The translations under genes were made by a program, and so were the position numbers. From Anaeramoeba flamelloides (lineage: Eukaryota > Metamonada > Anaeramoebidae), in assembly GCA_027625915.1 (NCBI GenBank), contig JANTQA010000057.1:5332001-5396000 (forward strand): 64,000 nucleotides of DNA, in the 5' to 3' direction. Of the stretch, positions 49,832 through 61,439 are shown one piece after another. The first letter of the stretch is position 1. Each line of letters begins with the position of its first letter. Under the pieces are notes generated by a model. That model did no database searches, was not told the origin of the DNA, and saw only the letters and a list, made by a program, of their open reading frames with translations.

Positions 49832-51433
49832 TCAATTTTTCTCGAAAATATATTCTTGTTGTTTTTTTGATCTTTTCTCACGTTCTTGCATTGCCCGTTT
49901 TCTCATTATTTTGCGAACCTTTTTTTTTGCATTTATTTTTGCATTTCGGACTCTTTCCTGGTCCTCTTTTTTTGTTGTCCAAAGTTTACAAATTGAACCT
50001 TCATTACTAAAATGGTCATACGTTTCCTTATTAATACTTTCCCCGCATATATAGCACATGATTTCTCCACAATGGGAGCAATCAATTTTATTACAACCCT
50101 CATTTTTGAAATATTTTTGACCACATTTATTGCAGGTTCTTAATAAAGCCTTTGTTAACTCTTCTTCCATGTATGTTCTTAAACCAATATTTTTTTGCTT
50201 CTTTACCTGCTCACATGACTTTCCCTTGTGCGCTTCATTTCCGCATCTCAGACAAGAATCTTTTAAACATTTTGGATTCATGCATTCGAGTGTCCTTTTG
50301 TTAGGATTCCTTATAATTACCGCATAGTTACAAAAGGGGCATTTTTTTAAATGCTTAATACCAGCTAAGGAAATTTCGCTTTCTTGCACCAATCTTTCAA
50401 ATAGATTTAACACTTTTTTTGGAACATTATTGACAAGAACCCGGTTTGAAAAGGTTTCTACACAATTTGTTTCGGCAGTTGGGCATTTAATTTCATTTTT
50501 CCTCATCCCTATAGCATATTTGACAGTGCCATTTAAACAATTGACACATATCAGATGCCCAGCTTTACAACGAACGATTTGGTCAACATTGTATGACACA
50601 TAACAACAAGAACACACACTTTCACCAATATTATCATTTTGATCCAACTTCTTTCTATCTTGTCCACTTCCATTCACCTCCTCCTCCTCCTCCTCCTTCT
50701 TCATCTTCATCTTCCTATTCTCCTTTTTTATAAAATAAATTTCCCTTTTCATTCTCGAAGATAAATGATGTTTATTTATTTTTTTTATTTGCCTGGGTGT
50801 AAAACTTTCAAAAGTGGCTTCTACCTTTGATAATTGCAAATAAGTTGGCGAATAATAATATTTATTCACTTTAAAGATTTTTCTAATTACACTTGAAGGG
50901 TATTGATTGAAATCATTTTTTAAAGTTTTGAACGCTTGCTTTTTATATCGCTTATTTATATACCCATGTGCAGTATACCAATTTTTTTTTTTTTTCTGTT
51001 TTTTCTTTTTCTTTTTTCTTTCTTGATCATTTCTTCTATTTTTTTTTTTATTCTTATTTTTTTTTGGATAACTCCTTTTGGAAAGTATAATATCCATTAA
51101 TTTTTTAAAAAGATCATTTTCTTTTTTTGTATTAATTTTTGAACTTTGCAATAAATTATTTTTATCTTTTTCTTTTTCTTTTTCTAAATTTTTGTTTTTT
51201 TTTAATTTTGTTAAATTTAATTTTGTATTTATTAATTTGTGAACATAATTCTGATCAATATCTGGAAGAATTGAAATCACTCTTTCAGTCAAAGAATTAA
51301 TTATATTTTCTTTATCGAAACATGTTGCATTAATCTGGTCAGTTTGTGTGGTGTTATTTAAGAATTTCTTTATTTTTTTTTTAAATTTTCTATAAAACAT
51401 AGTAATATGATTGTTAAAAAAAATTAAAAACAT
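49832..51433 (-). CDS. RBR-type E3 ubiquitin ligase, RNF216/TRIAD3-like
   Basis: A 533-aa intronless ORF with a TGA stop. The RING1-IBR-RING2 module spans about residues 274-485: CSCCYVSYNVDQIVRCKAGH (first Cys pairs), then CPFCNYAVIIRNPNKRTLEC with CMNPKCLKDSCLRCG (IBR), then CNKCGQKYFKNEGCNKIDCS with HCGEIMCYICGE (RING2). The YDHF...CKLW tail is typical of RNF216. RBR ligases pass ubiquitin through a RING2 cysteine; here Cys of NEGCNKIDC is the candidate. The region before RING1 (GYINKRYKKQAFKTLKNDFN, LSSRMKREIYFIKKE) also follows RNF216. The N-terminal VISILPDIDQNYVHKLI resembles a ubiquitin-binding CUE-like motif. Met13 (MFYRKF) is an alternative start. The poly-K linker at ~120-150 and poly-E at ~250 are lineage-style inserts. 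Confidence 0.93.
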   Translation of the reverse strand: MFLIFFNNHITMFYRKFKKKIKKFLNNTTQTDQINATCFDKENIINSLTERVISILPDIDQNYVHKLINTKLNLTKLKKNKNLEKEKEKDKNNLLQSSKINTKKENDLFKKLMDIILSKRSYPKKNKNKKKNRRNDQERKKKKKKQKKKKNWYTAHGYINKRYKKQAFKTLKNDFNQYPSSVIRKIFKVNKYYYSPTYLQLSKVEATFESFTPRQIKKINKHHLSSRMKREIYFIKKENRKMKMKKEEEEEEVNGSGQDRKKLDQNDNIGESVCSCCYVSYNVDQIVRCKAGHLICVNCLNGTVKYAIGMRKNEIKCPTAETNCVETFSNRVLVNNVPKKVLNLFERLVQESEISLAGIKHLKKCPFCNYAVIIRNPNKRTLECMNPKCLKDSCLRCGNEAHKGKSCEQVKKQKNIGLRTYMEEELTKALLRTCNKCGQKYFKNEGCNKIDCSHCGEIMCYICGESINKETYDHFSNEGSICKLWTTKKEDQERVRNAKINAKKKVRKIMRKRAMQEREKRSKKQQEYIFEKN

Positions 51434-51634
51434 TATTTTTATAATATTTAATATTTGTGTAAAAAGTTGAGTGTGCTGTTAAAAAAAGATAAAATTTTTC
51501 TTCCAAAATAATCAAAATTAGAATAATTATCGGTTAGAATTATATAAAATTTATTTTTTAATTGTAAGATTCAATTCCAAAATAATTAGAAAAAAAAGAA
51601 AGTTAAAAAAATATTTTTTTATTAAAGGACTAGT

Positions 51635-51672
51635 CTCTATTAAATTTTTTTAGGTAAATTTAATAGAGATTT
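51635..51672. repeat. Stem-loop
   Basis: CTCTATTAAATTT and its inverse AAATTTAATAGAG are separated by about ten bases. An isolated hairpin ~200 bp upstream of the RBR start; role unknown. Confidence 0.6.
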
Positions 51673-51869
51673 AGATTTTTTTTTGCCAATTACTTAGATT
51701 TGAAATCAAAGTGAAAAACTTCTTTGTATAGTAATGTTATCTCGCTAAATGACATTCATTAAATTTAGTTATTGTTTTTATAGAAATAAAAAAATTTTCC
51801 TTTTTTTCACTTTTTTGAAAGTTGCTTTTTTTCAACTTTTCGTAAAAATACAAAAAATAAAAAAAAATA

Positions 51870-51965
51870 TGAGCAAGAAAGCAAAACCTTGTTGTGTTTG
51901 TGGAAGACCTACAAAAAATAATTTGAAAAATAAACCTGAAAAGCTTTTTTTTGGATTTGCATGAA
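51870..51965 (+). CDS. Micro-ORF with KPCCxC motif
   Basis: The likely start is the Met at 51870, giving MSKKAKPCCVCGRPTKNNLK then NKPEKLFFGFA and stop (31 aa). KPCCVCxxxTK resembles the N-terminal part of the copper chaperone Cox17 (KPCCACxxTKxxRDxC), but the later twin Cys motifs are missing. No downstream exon was found. It could be a truncated gene, a first exon, or chance. Confidence 0.25.
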
Positions 51966-54796
51966 AAACAGTTTGATTCAAAAAAAATATACAATATATG
52001 CTTTACTCAAAATAAAAGATTTATTTCTTTTCCTTGCACCATTCTTTTTTTTTCATGAATCTACTCTTTGAGTTTACACTCTTTTGTTTTTGTTGAATTT
52101 GAAGTTTTTTTAAGTATTCCCAAATTACCATTCTAACAGTTTTTGTCAGTTTCAAAAAAAAAAAAAAGAAAAGAATAAGAACTATTTTTTTTAAAAGTAA
52201 TTATTGATAAAACAAATTGGGTTCTTTATAGATTCAAGTTGGATGAATAGAAGTGAATGAGAAAATATTCACCAGTTTTAGATTATTTTCCCTTTTTTCC
52301 AAATGAGAATAAATATTATTTTTGAGAAAATAATTAAATCCAAAATTAATCAAAAAATTCTCATCTGTTCAAGATATTTTTTCAAAAAAAAAATTTTAAA
52401 AGTCACTTTTTTTGACAAAATTGTAAAATTTTAAAAAAACAAGAACTAAAAGTTCTAACATTGAAAAAACCTGTTTTTTTAATTTTAAACAAATTTCTAG
52501 ATAAGGATTCCTTATTTAGAAATTGGTCAAAAAAAATTAATAGAGACTATTCCCTTAATACAGACTAATGAGGTTGATATTATAATAAACTTTGTTTCTT
52601 TCAAAGGTGTATAAAAAAATTTACAAATATCAATTATTTTGTGTAATTGCACATTTAAAAAATAAATCATAAATAACTATAATGATACGCATCAAAGAAT
52701 AGTTGGTATACATACAAAAAGCAACTCAAATCATATTAATATAAGTTATTTCCAAAAAAGTGTGGCATTTTTTTTTATATTTCAAATAATATTTTCTTTT
52801 TAAGATATTAACACCAACCAGAGAAGTCGAAAATTAAATTATGTTGTTATTGGGTGTAAATAAAATTAGTGATCCATAGTTCAAATGTCTATAAAAAAAT
52901 GAATTAGTAAAATAGTACAAAACGTATATCTGATCAATTACAAATCATCCTTATCTTAGTAAAAACTCCAAAGGAATTCTAGAAAAAATCTACATTTCAA
53001 GACAAATTTAAAGGATGAAATCATCAATATTCAGACTTCAAAGTTACAAAGATATCTTTCTTAACCTTATACCAAAAAATATATTACTAACTAAAAAAAT
53101 CAATTTTTTTAAAAAAAATTAAATAATTAACAAATAGATATTTTGACAAATTATAAAGATAAATATTGAAAATATATTAAAAATACAACTATCCTTATAA
53201 AGAGGGAAACAAAACTTTAAAGTTTTAGGTTTTTGTATGATTATTTATTGAATAAATCTTTGAAATTAAAAAATTATAAAAAATAGTTACTTTTGGATGT
53301 TCTAAATCTTAATTATTAGATACTTGGAATATTGTTATTTTTGGTTTCAATTTTTAGATTTGGAAAAAGGAATTATAAAAAAAAAATTCCAAAAATGAAA
53401 ATTTTTAATTATATGATCTCTAGGTAAAAAACCGAAGAATTTATTGTTCAATAATATTTATAATAGATTTTTTTCGAGTCATATGAACAATGTAGCACTA
53501 ATAGTATTTTCTTTTAATTACATCATATTTTAATTATAGGTGAATCTAGGGTGATGTGGATCGCTTAAGTGATTCTATTTGTAAATTAGTAATATAAAAT
53601 TAAGAGAAATTTTTTATTGATTGAACCATGTATATTGTTTGTATTTCAAAACATTTCATAAAAATAGTTTGAAAAAATGAAAAAAAAAATTCAGACTATT
53701 TTTGGTCAAAACGAGGGACACCTGTTTTCCAAAATAAACCTTAATTCAAAATTTTTCGAAAAATAATTTAAGTTTAAAATACTTCTAATGGCTGTGTTTA
53801 CTCTAGATGCACATTGAATTGGAAGTTAGGAATTGAGTCATTTCAAAATTCCCGATTTAACATACAAAGTATTTGAACACTTAATTCTTAAAAATACCAT
53901 TGTTAAAATAACCCCTGCAAACTTTTTTAAAATTTGTTTCCAAATTAAAAGCCCTGTTTCATTTTTCAAGAAACCATTATATTAACCGATCAATGAAATC
54001 AGCAACAAAAAGTAAATATTGATATTGATTTTTTAAAGTTCTACCATTTTAAAAGAAATTTTAAAAATAAAAGATCAAATTGTAAAATTTATAACAGATA
54101 ATTTTTCTTGAAAGGTTTTAAAATTTTTCTCAAAAAATTAGAAAAAAAAAAAACGAAAAAATTTCAAAAAATAAAGTAAATTTAACAGAAAAATCAATAA
54201 ACCAATAAATTTGAGAAAATTGTAAATTTTTTTGAGATTATGAACAAATTCCATTCCTAAACTCCATTTCACTCAAAGGACCCTAGGTCTAAAATTAAAA
54301 ATTCACTTTTTTTGAATTAATCAACCAAACTAAGATTTTTTAGAAATAAGAGAAATTATAAACTTCATATTAGAGTCGAGATTCAGAACAGAAGTACCTC
54401 AATAACCTATAAATTTACCAAAAAAAAAAAAAAATGTCAAAAAATTTTGAGCACCCTTTTATTGGAACATATCTCGTGCAAAATTTCTCTATTTCTTTGG
54501 AAAATTAAAATTGTTGGCAATAAGATTTTTGAATTTTAAATGTATGAATTTTAAAATAAATTACAAATCCTCACTTTTCTGTATATTAATTTGGAGTTTC
54601 AAACATTTTTTTTTTCTTAAAATTGACTTTTTTCAAAAAAAAATAAAAAAAAAAGAAAGTTGAAATGTAAAAAAAAAGAAAAATACGAAAAAAAAAATTA
54701 TAAAATGAGAAAAAATGATCAGATTTAAACATTGAAAATTTATTTTGAGAAGAATAGTGAATTAAACCCATAGAATATGTTCTATTTTTTCAATAA

Positions 54797-54975
54797 AACT
54801 GGACCCCTTTGACTGAAAAAGAGTTTATTTTAAAATTTACTCAAAACATTAATGAGTTTATTTTTAACATTGATTTGGCCCTAGTCATACAATTGGATAG
54901 TGAATTAGATGTTTTATTGGAACAACAAGAAGAAAAAGAATGGGTTTTATTTTTAAACAAGGTTTTTTTTTGAGC
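54797..54975 (+). other. Coding-like segment without start or acceptor
   Basis: Open frame NWTPLTEKEFILKFTQNINE then FIFNIDLALVIQLDSELDVL-LEQQEEKEWVLFLNK, with good codon character. An in-frame stop sits just upstream at 54794, there is no ATG or AG acceptor, and it ends at a weak donor GTTTTT or a TGA. Its first 40 bases resemble a dispersed-repeat word (60372-60400). Possibly a gene relic. Confidence 0.3.
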
Positions 54976-55941
54976 ACTGTAAACCTCCATTTTAAAATTT
55001 GAAGAACACCAAAAATCAGTTTTTTGAAAAAAAAATCTTATTAAATATATTATATGTTAAAAACTAAATTAGAACCACTAACTAATTATAATGTTAACAA
55101 TTGTTAATCAATTATAAATACACAAAACAAAAAAATAAAGAATTATAAAATACAAATAAAAATAAATCCAGGTAAAAATTTTGGAGTTTATGACTAAAAA
55201 AAAATGTTTAGGTATATTTGTTTAAAGTCAAATAACAATTATTGATCGATCAAATGTTAAGATACTATCAATTAATTTTATTTGAGTTCTTCTGTTTTAA
55301 AGAACAGAACATTAATCTTGACCTAATATCAATCATTCTAAAAAAAATTATGATCGAACGAAATTGGTTGCGTCACTGAGAAAGATGAAATTAAAAGAAA
55401 AAACAAAAAAAGAAAAAAATTATTTTCAAATATTTTTGAACAAAAACAAAATTATTTCAAAATCTTCCTTAAAATATAGTATTGCTATTCTTTGAACCGT
55501 TTTAAGTGTGTAAAAAATTATGAATATTATTGTGTATGTTAAGGGTTAAATGCTATTGAACTAATTACATCGGGTAATGAGAGAATTTTGAAGCGAATAA
55601 TTTCGTAACTTCCAATTCAAAGTGGGTCTAAAATAAACACAGTCATCAGAAGTATTTGAAACTTAATTTAGTTATGAAAAAATTATTAATTTTAGTTTAG
55701 TTATCATACCTTTTATAATCCCAGAAAAAAAATTGTATTGAATTCTAAAAAGGAAAATTTGATTTTTTCTCAGATTAAGCTAAAAATAATTAACTATTAA
55801 TTTTTGAAGTGAACTTTTTTGTCATTTGTTTTTCTTCACGAATTTTGATATTCTATGTTTTTTAACCAAAAGGCTAAAGTAAAATTTCGATTTTGGAGAT
55901 TAAAAGTTAAGTGAAAAATATAAAAAAAAACGAAAAATAAA

Positions 55942-57030
55942 TTACTCTGGTTTTTTTTTCAAGTCATCGGAAGTGTTGTGGACTAAATCTTGTAAAAGAT
56001 CATTTGGTAAATCAGGGAAAGAATTAACCAAATCAGCTAAAATTTCTTCTTCAATCGATTTTAATTTATTTCTTTTTTGATTTAATTTCTTTCTCTTTTT
56101 CTTTTTCTTTTTCTTTTCTTTTTTTGTTTCTTTTTGTTTTTGTTTTTGTTTTTGGTTTATTTTTCCAAAAGAATGTTTTTTTGATTTTAATTTCTTATTA
56201 TTTTCTTTTTCTTTTTGTTCTTTTAATCTTTCTTTTTGATTTTTTTGTTTTTTTAAATTTCCTTTTTTATTGTTTTGTTCTTTAGACTCTTGCTTTTTTT
56301 CTTGATCATTATCATTTTCTTTTTCGTTTTTTTTGCCAACACTTTGTTTTTTTTTGTGTTTAATTGAACTTTCTTTTTCTTGTTGTTCTTTTAGTCTTTC
56401 TTTTTGAATTTTTTGTTTTTTTAAATTTCCTTTTTTATTTTTTTGTTCTTTAGATTCCTTTTCTTTTTCTTTTTCTTTTTCTTTTTCTTTTTCTTGATCA
56501 TTATCATTTTCTTTTTCGTTTTTTTTGCCAACACTTTGTTTTTTTTTGTGTTTAATTGAACTTTCTTTTTCTTGTTGTTCTTTTAGTCTTTCTTTTTGAA
56601 TTTTTTTTTTTTTGATATTTTCTTTCTTGTTTTCCTTTTTGATCTCCTTTTTTTCTTTGTTTCTTTCTTTAACAGAAACAGCCTGATTTTCTTTTTCATT
56701 TTTTAGTTGGTTGGAATGATCGACAAAGCATTTTTCATGACAATTTTCTGTATTTTCTTTCTTTTTATTCCCATTTTGTTTGTTTTTAGTACTATTTTGG
56801 AAACCTCCCTTATACCCAAAATCAAAATTTTCTTTGGAAAAGTCGGAAGAGTATTCTTCAAAAATAATCTCTTCCATCTCATCATCACTTAATTCACTTG
56901 TGATTATATTTGAGAAATTTGAGAAATTAGAATCAATTTCTAAACTAGTTTCAAACGAAGAAGATATTTTGGAGGATCTTGGTTCTGTGTTGTTTGAAAC
57001 TGTTTGACTATTGTTAGAAATTGCCAACAT
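55942..57030 (-). CDS. Charged repeat protein with CUE-like C-terminus
   Basis: A 362-aa intronless ORF; ATG at 57030-57028, TAA stop. The N-terminal ~70 residues are Ser/Asn-rich and acidic (ELSDDEMEEIIFEEYSSDF), a conserved-looking segment. The central ~230 residues are Lys/Glu-rich and made of tandem ~64-aa units (QKERLKEQQEKESSIKHKKK ... SVGKKNEKENDNDQEK ... SKEQKNKKGNLKKQ). Two units are almost identical and a third diverged. The C-terminal SIEEEILADLVNSFPDLPND-LLQDLV has the spacing of CUE/UBA-like helices (FPDLP...LL). CUE domains bind ubiquitin, so a ubiquitin-linked adaptor role is conceivable but unproven. Likely real because both ends escape the low-complexity bias. Confidence 0.7.
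   Translation of the reverse strand: MLAISNNSQTVSNNTEPRSSKISSSFETSLEIDSNFSNFSNIITSELSDDEMEEIIFEEYSSDFSKENFDFGYKGGFQNSTKNKQNGNKKKENTENCHEKCFVDHSNQLKNEKENQAVSVKERNKEKKEIKKENKKENIKKKKIQKERLKEQQEKESSIKHKKKQSVGKKNEKENDNDQEKEKEKEKEKEKESKEQKNKKGNLKKQKIQKERLKEQQEKESSIKHKKKQSVGKKNEKENDNDQEKKQESKEQNNKKGNLKKQKNQKERLKEQKEKENNKKLKSKKHSFGKINQKQKQKQKETKKEKKKKKKKRKKLNQKRNKLKSIEEEILADLVNSFPDLPNDLLQDLVHNTSDDLKKKPE
56304..56607 (-). repeat. 192-bp in-frame tandem duplication in the repeat protein
   Basis: The word GATCATTATCATTTTCTTTT starts at 56304 and again at 56496. The following ~105 bases are virtually identical by eye, so the 64-codon unit duplicated recently. Confidence 0.85.
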
Positions 57031-57351
57031 TGAAAAAGAAAAAAAAATGGAAGTAAAGTTAACACATATTTGAAATTTAATTTGGCAAAAATGTCATCTC
57101 ATTAAGGTTGTTCAATTTTGAAATATTTTCTTTTGTTTTGGTTCTCAATCAACCCAATTTATACCCTTTGGCTTCCAAAACATAAAAAAGAACCAAATAA
57201 ATAAATAGAAAAGACAAAATTTATGCTATTTCTTTGAAGGTCCAGCTAAAGAAAAAAGAAAAAAAGGATAATAAAATGAATTGTTTTCCCCATTTATTAT
57301 TCAAAAATCAGTTACAATTTTAAGGTAGGTAATACACGAAAACCGAAAAAC

Positions 57352-58738
57352 TATTATCTTGTATTGGGTCGTTGTTATATTAGTTTTTAAATAATCCGTC
57401 TTTGATCTGGTATGAATTTCAATGTTTGTGAAAAAATGAATTTTTTTTTTTTACCCAAATCCAAAATGTAGAATTTAAGATTTAGAGATTGGAAGATACT
57501 ATTTAAGAAATTAAATTGATTTTTAGGTTATAGAAGTCAATTTACATTTTCTTTTTTTGTCAATTAACCTAAAAAAAATAACTTTTTTATTTTTTTATAC
57601 TTTTTACCTTTTCCAAATTTCCCTTCTTAAGTTACTTGGGCTCCTTATGTTCCTTCTCTTTTTGTTTTTTTAGGTGTTTGGGAAAGGTAAAAAATATAAA
57701 AAATCATTCTAAGAATTGGTTGACCTGATCATGACTAACCCAACCAAACTTGTTCATGATCATATCTTCGACGAGGACTTATGCAACTGAACTGAATCCA
57801 ACGAATGCGATCTGAAACCAACCAAAGTGAACCGAATTGAACTTTCCGTACTATCTGTCGAGTCGTTACTTTGACTGTTTTTTTTTTGTCGAGTCGGTAT
57901 CTTGTACTGGGATTTTGTGAAAAAAAGATTTGGGAAACTTACAAAAAAAATAAAAAAAATAAAATAATAAAAAAAAAAATAACACAAAAAAAATAAAAAA
58001 AAAAAAGCAAAGCAACTGAAAAGAAAATTTCGAAAACTAAATCTTATTCTTAAAAACCAGAGCTTTTTAGATTCAACCCATCTATAAAGTTCTAAATCAA
58101 AATTTAATAAACAGCCTTTTTCATTTGATCTATAGTTGTTCAAATATTTAGAACTCTTTATTAAAACAACCTATGGTGGCGATCCAAAAAAAAAACGACA
58201 TAAAAGGAAACAACCACCAGCCCATTCAACACTTGGGACACAAAAAAAACTTTTCACTGAAGTTTTTTCTTTTTTCTATTATTTTTTGACTCTTACATTT
58301 CTTGCCTTTCTTTCTCTTTTTCTTGTCTTTTTTCCGAAATAATTTATTCTTTTCATTTTTTAAAGAAAAGATATCCTTTGAGCTGTAATCCTGCTTACAT
58401 TACAGTTAGGATAAAAAAACCCTAAATACAATTTTAGAGTTTCAGGCAAATAGGAGGTAATTTTGTTGAATCACCTCTGCTCAACAATAAAAAAAAAAAA
58501 AAAAATAACTTTTTTAAAAGATCTTAATAAAATACTAAACCTAAAGAACATTTTCAATCAACAACACACAAACCACATTTTTTAATAACTTAACTTTTAA
58601 TTTATTCGTCTTAGACTCTTCATTTTGGATTTGGGTAAAAAAAAATAAAATTCATTTTTTCACAAACATTGAAATTTATACCAGATCAAAGATGGATTAT
58701 TTAAGAACTAATATAACAACGACCCAATACAAGATAAT
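57352..58738. mobile_element. 1.39-kb element with ~115-bp terminal inverted repeats
   Basis: Left arm 57352-57466 (TTATCTTGTATTGGGTCGTT, TCTGGTATGAATTTCAATG, TTACCCAAATCCAAAATG) is found inverted at 58625-58738 with few differences. The interior holds a stretch shared with 48245-48375, the 58450-58485 fragment shared with the Furry intron, and a GC-richer block (57720-57910). It is composite or nested. No transposase recognised. Confidence 0.8.
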
Positions 58739-58807
58739 TTTATTTCACTTCAAATATTGTAAACCTAATGATGGATATTAACAAAAGTTTTATAACAATT
58801 AAAGTAT

Positions 58808-59303
58808 TGAAAAAATACCGGATATGAAAAAAATCCCTGACAAGATTTTTAATTGTGAATATTAGTAAAATTCCTGTGTAATTTCTTTTATTGAAAATCA
58901 AATCCTTTTTTTTTTAAGAATCAAAATTTTTAAATTAGAACTCATCTATTTATTATAATGTTGATTAATTAAATAAAACTTGTTCAAAACAGTATCCAAT
59001 CAATCAAAAAACAGTATAAAAATTATCATTTTCCAAACTCAAATAAACCTAGATAAAATCTAGATTGTTTTTCAAAAAAAGTAGATCTACTTATACTATC
59101 TAATAATTACTTGACTATTCTAAAGAAACCTTACTTTGATGAACTTTAGGTAGGTTTATTACTAGGTCTCATAAAAAAATTGTTTATTTATAAAAAGTAT
59201 TTTATTGAAAATTAATTGAAATTACCCAATAATTTTCATAATATCCACAAATTGAAAAATCTTGTATGGAATTAATATTCATGTACAGTATTTTTTCCCT
59301 ACT
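58808..59303. mobile_element. ~0.5-kb MITE, copy 1
   Basis: Left end AAAAAATACCGGATATG...ACAAGATTTTTAATTGTGAA and the inverse at the right end (...TTGAAAAATCTTGTATGGAA...GTACAGTATTTTTTCCCTA). Collinear with 62304-62795, including TTTGATGAACTTTAGGTAGG. Confidence 0.8.
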
Positions 59304-59755
59304 ATACCCAAACTATTTGGTTTAACTTTTTTAAAAAAAAAGATTTAAGAGAATATCACAAAAAAAAACATTTTCTAAATTTTTTAGCAAATTCAAAAAA
59401 AAAATTACGAAATCGGGAATATATGAAATATGAAATAAAAATCAGTTTTCAATCAAACCTAAACTACTTTGAAAGTTATTATCAGAAGTGAATTGTTGTT
59501 TTTTAAGTGGTTTAATCCATTTTTTATATTTCTGAAAAGTTCAAAATTTAACAATATTTCAAAATTATTTCAAAAAAAATTATTTGGTTCAAAGTATAAT
59601 ATCTTACGGAAAACTTTTTTTCTATCAAAAAGTCACATTTTTTTATGTATGTATATTATTCAAAAATCTAGAATATGTAAACCTCAAATTACCCAACATT
59701 TTTCAAATATCCATTATTTTTTTTAATTGTGTTTTGTAGGGTAAATAAGAAACAA

Positions 59756-59955
59756 TACAGTCAGTTTCACTTTTAAGACACAAACTTTCAACGAAATTTA
59801 AGGAACAAAAAAATCTCAAATTAAGGCACAAATTTGGAATTTTGTTTTTTACAATTTATTTTTACTAGAATTTAAATTTTGTGCTTTAGTTTGAGATTTT
59901 TTTTGTGCCTTAAATTTCGTTGAAAATTTGTGTCTTAAAAGTGAAACTGACTGTA
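59756..59955. mobile_element. Palindromic Tc1/mariner-like MITE, copy 5
   Basis: TA|CAGTCAGTTTCACTTTTAAG ... GTGAAACTGACTG|TA. The best-preserved copy: full arms, both TA flanks, 19-bp terminal match with one or no mismatch. Probably the youngest member here. Confidence 0.88.
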
Positions 59956-60423
59956 AGAATAACACACAACGAAGAACCCTTAGCAAAAGTATGAAGTAAA
60001 ATTATTCAATCAACATATTTTCTTAAAAATTGAAAAACTAAAATTCTTATTTGAAAAAGAAAAAAAACTATAATTTTTATTTAGATCATCAAATTGAAGA
60101 CCTAATAAAAATCCAAAAGAAATTAAAGAAATTTTTTGGAAAGAATTTCAACTACGTTAATAACAATAAAACAATGGGTGTTTAAATAAATAAATCTAGG
60201 CCTTTTAACAAAAAATTACAAAATTATATTAATCTAAAAAAAATAGAAAAAAAAACATAATAGCTAAAATATGAAAAAAATGATTTAATTTGATAAGAAA
60301 TTTCAAAAATCTTTTTTTTTTTCAGTGAATACTTATTTAAAATATTTAAAAACGTATAATTTACTATCCAGAACTGGCCCTTTTGACTATAAAAGGGTTT
60401 ATGAAAAAATACAGAAAATAGTA

Positions 60424-60424
<1 letters not shown>

Positions 60425-60488
<64 letters not shown>
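60425..60488. repeat. (TA)n microsatellite, ~60 bp
   Basis: About thirty uninterrupted TA units. Confidence 0.95.
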
Positions 60489-60493
<5 letters not shown>

Positions 60494-61439
60494 GTAAAAC
60501 GATGAGTGGTATTTTCTCGGTTTTTTAAATTCAAAAGAATTCTTTAAAACCAAAAATTTTTACGGAATGTTCATAAATAAAAAAAAACTTAACTACAGTG
60601 AAATATCAATTATTATTTACAGAATATGTAATTTTTATTTATTATTGATCGGCTTAATAATTGTTTCTGGCCTCTTTTTTGAATTCTATACATGTGTATT
60701 CAAGTACTGTTGAGTATTTAGGTTATCCAGAAATCAAAAATATTGATCAATAGCTCAATTCAACTTTATTTTTTTTATTCCTGGAAGCATTATTAACAAA
60801 AGATATTTAAAATCAAATGGTTCTGCATAATGTTAAAACCTTAAAATTTTAATAATTTTTCAAAATAAGTGGTTTTGTCGTGTGAAAAAATAAAAATCAA
60901 AATTTATAAAATTAATTAATACGTAAAAAAAAGTAATAATTTAGATATTATGAAAGATTTAAAACATATTTATTTGGGATTTTTCGGTCTATTACAATTA
61001 TCTTAAAATCATAAAACCGAAATTAAAATATAATTATATTTTGAATATATTGTGGAATAATATTTTTATTACTATTTTTGATATTATTTGAAAAAAAATT
61101 CATCATATTTATTTACCCTGATGAAATAATTAAAGTATTTTTGGATTAAAGATAAATTTTCTAAAATAGAAATTGGGAATTCTTCCCTTAAACTATAATA
61201 TAATTAACATATTACTTGCTAGATCAGGAGAATTTTAACAGTAAATATTAATTTCGATTTTTTTTATTTAATCAAGCAAATTCAATTTAAGTTTCAGAAG
61301 ACATAATAAAAATTAAGTTATTATATAGTATCTAGGATGTATTTATTTGATTTTAAAACTATTATTTTTTCATTAAACGTTATAAATTCAAATTAATTGT
61401 GTTTATTTTATTAAATTTTTTATCATTTTTTTTTTTTTT

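Larger units (their letters stand above)
51434..55941. other. Intergenic region with repeats and two coding-like scraps
   Basis: A stem-loop at 51635-51672 (TCTCTATTAAATT/AATTTAATAGAGA) lies upstream of the RBR gene. A micro-ORF is at 51870-51965 and a coding-like segment at 54797-54975, both listed separately. 53975-54100 repeats 8775-8910. No complete gene. Confidence 0.55.

Noticed and set aside
57760-58143. 127-codon minus-strand ORF
   Set aside because: Lies wholly within the 1.39-kb TIR element; poly-F centre and repeat-derived N-terminus.
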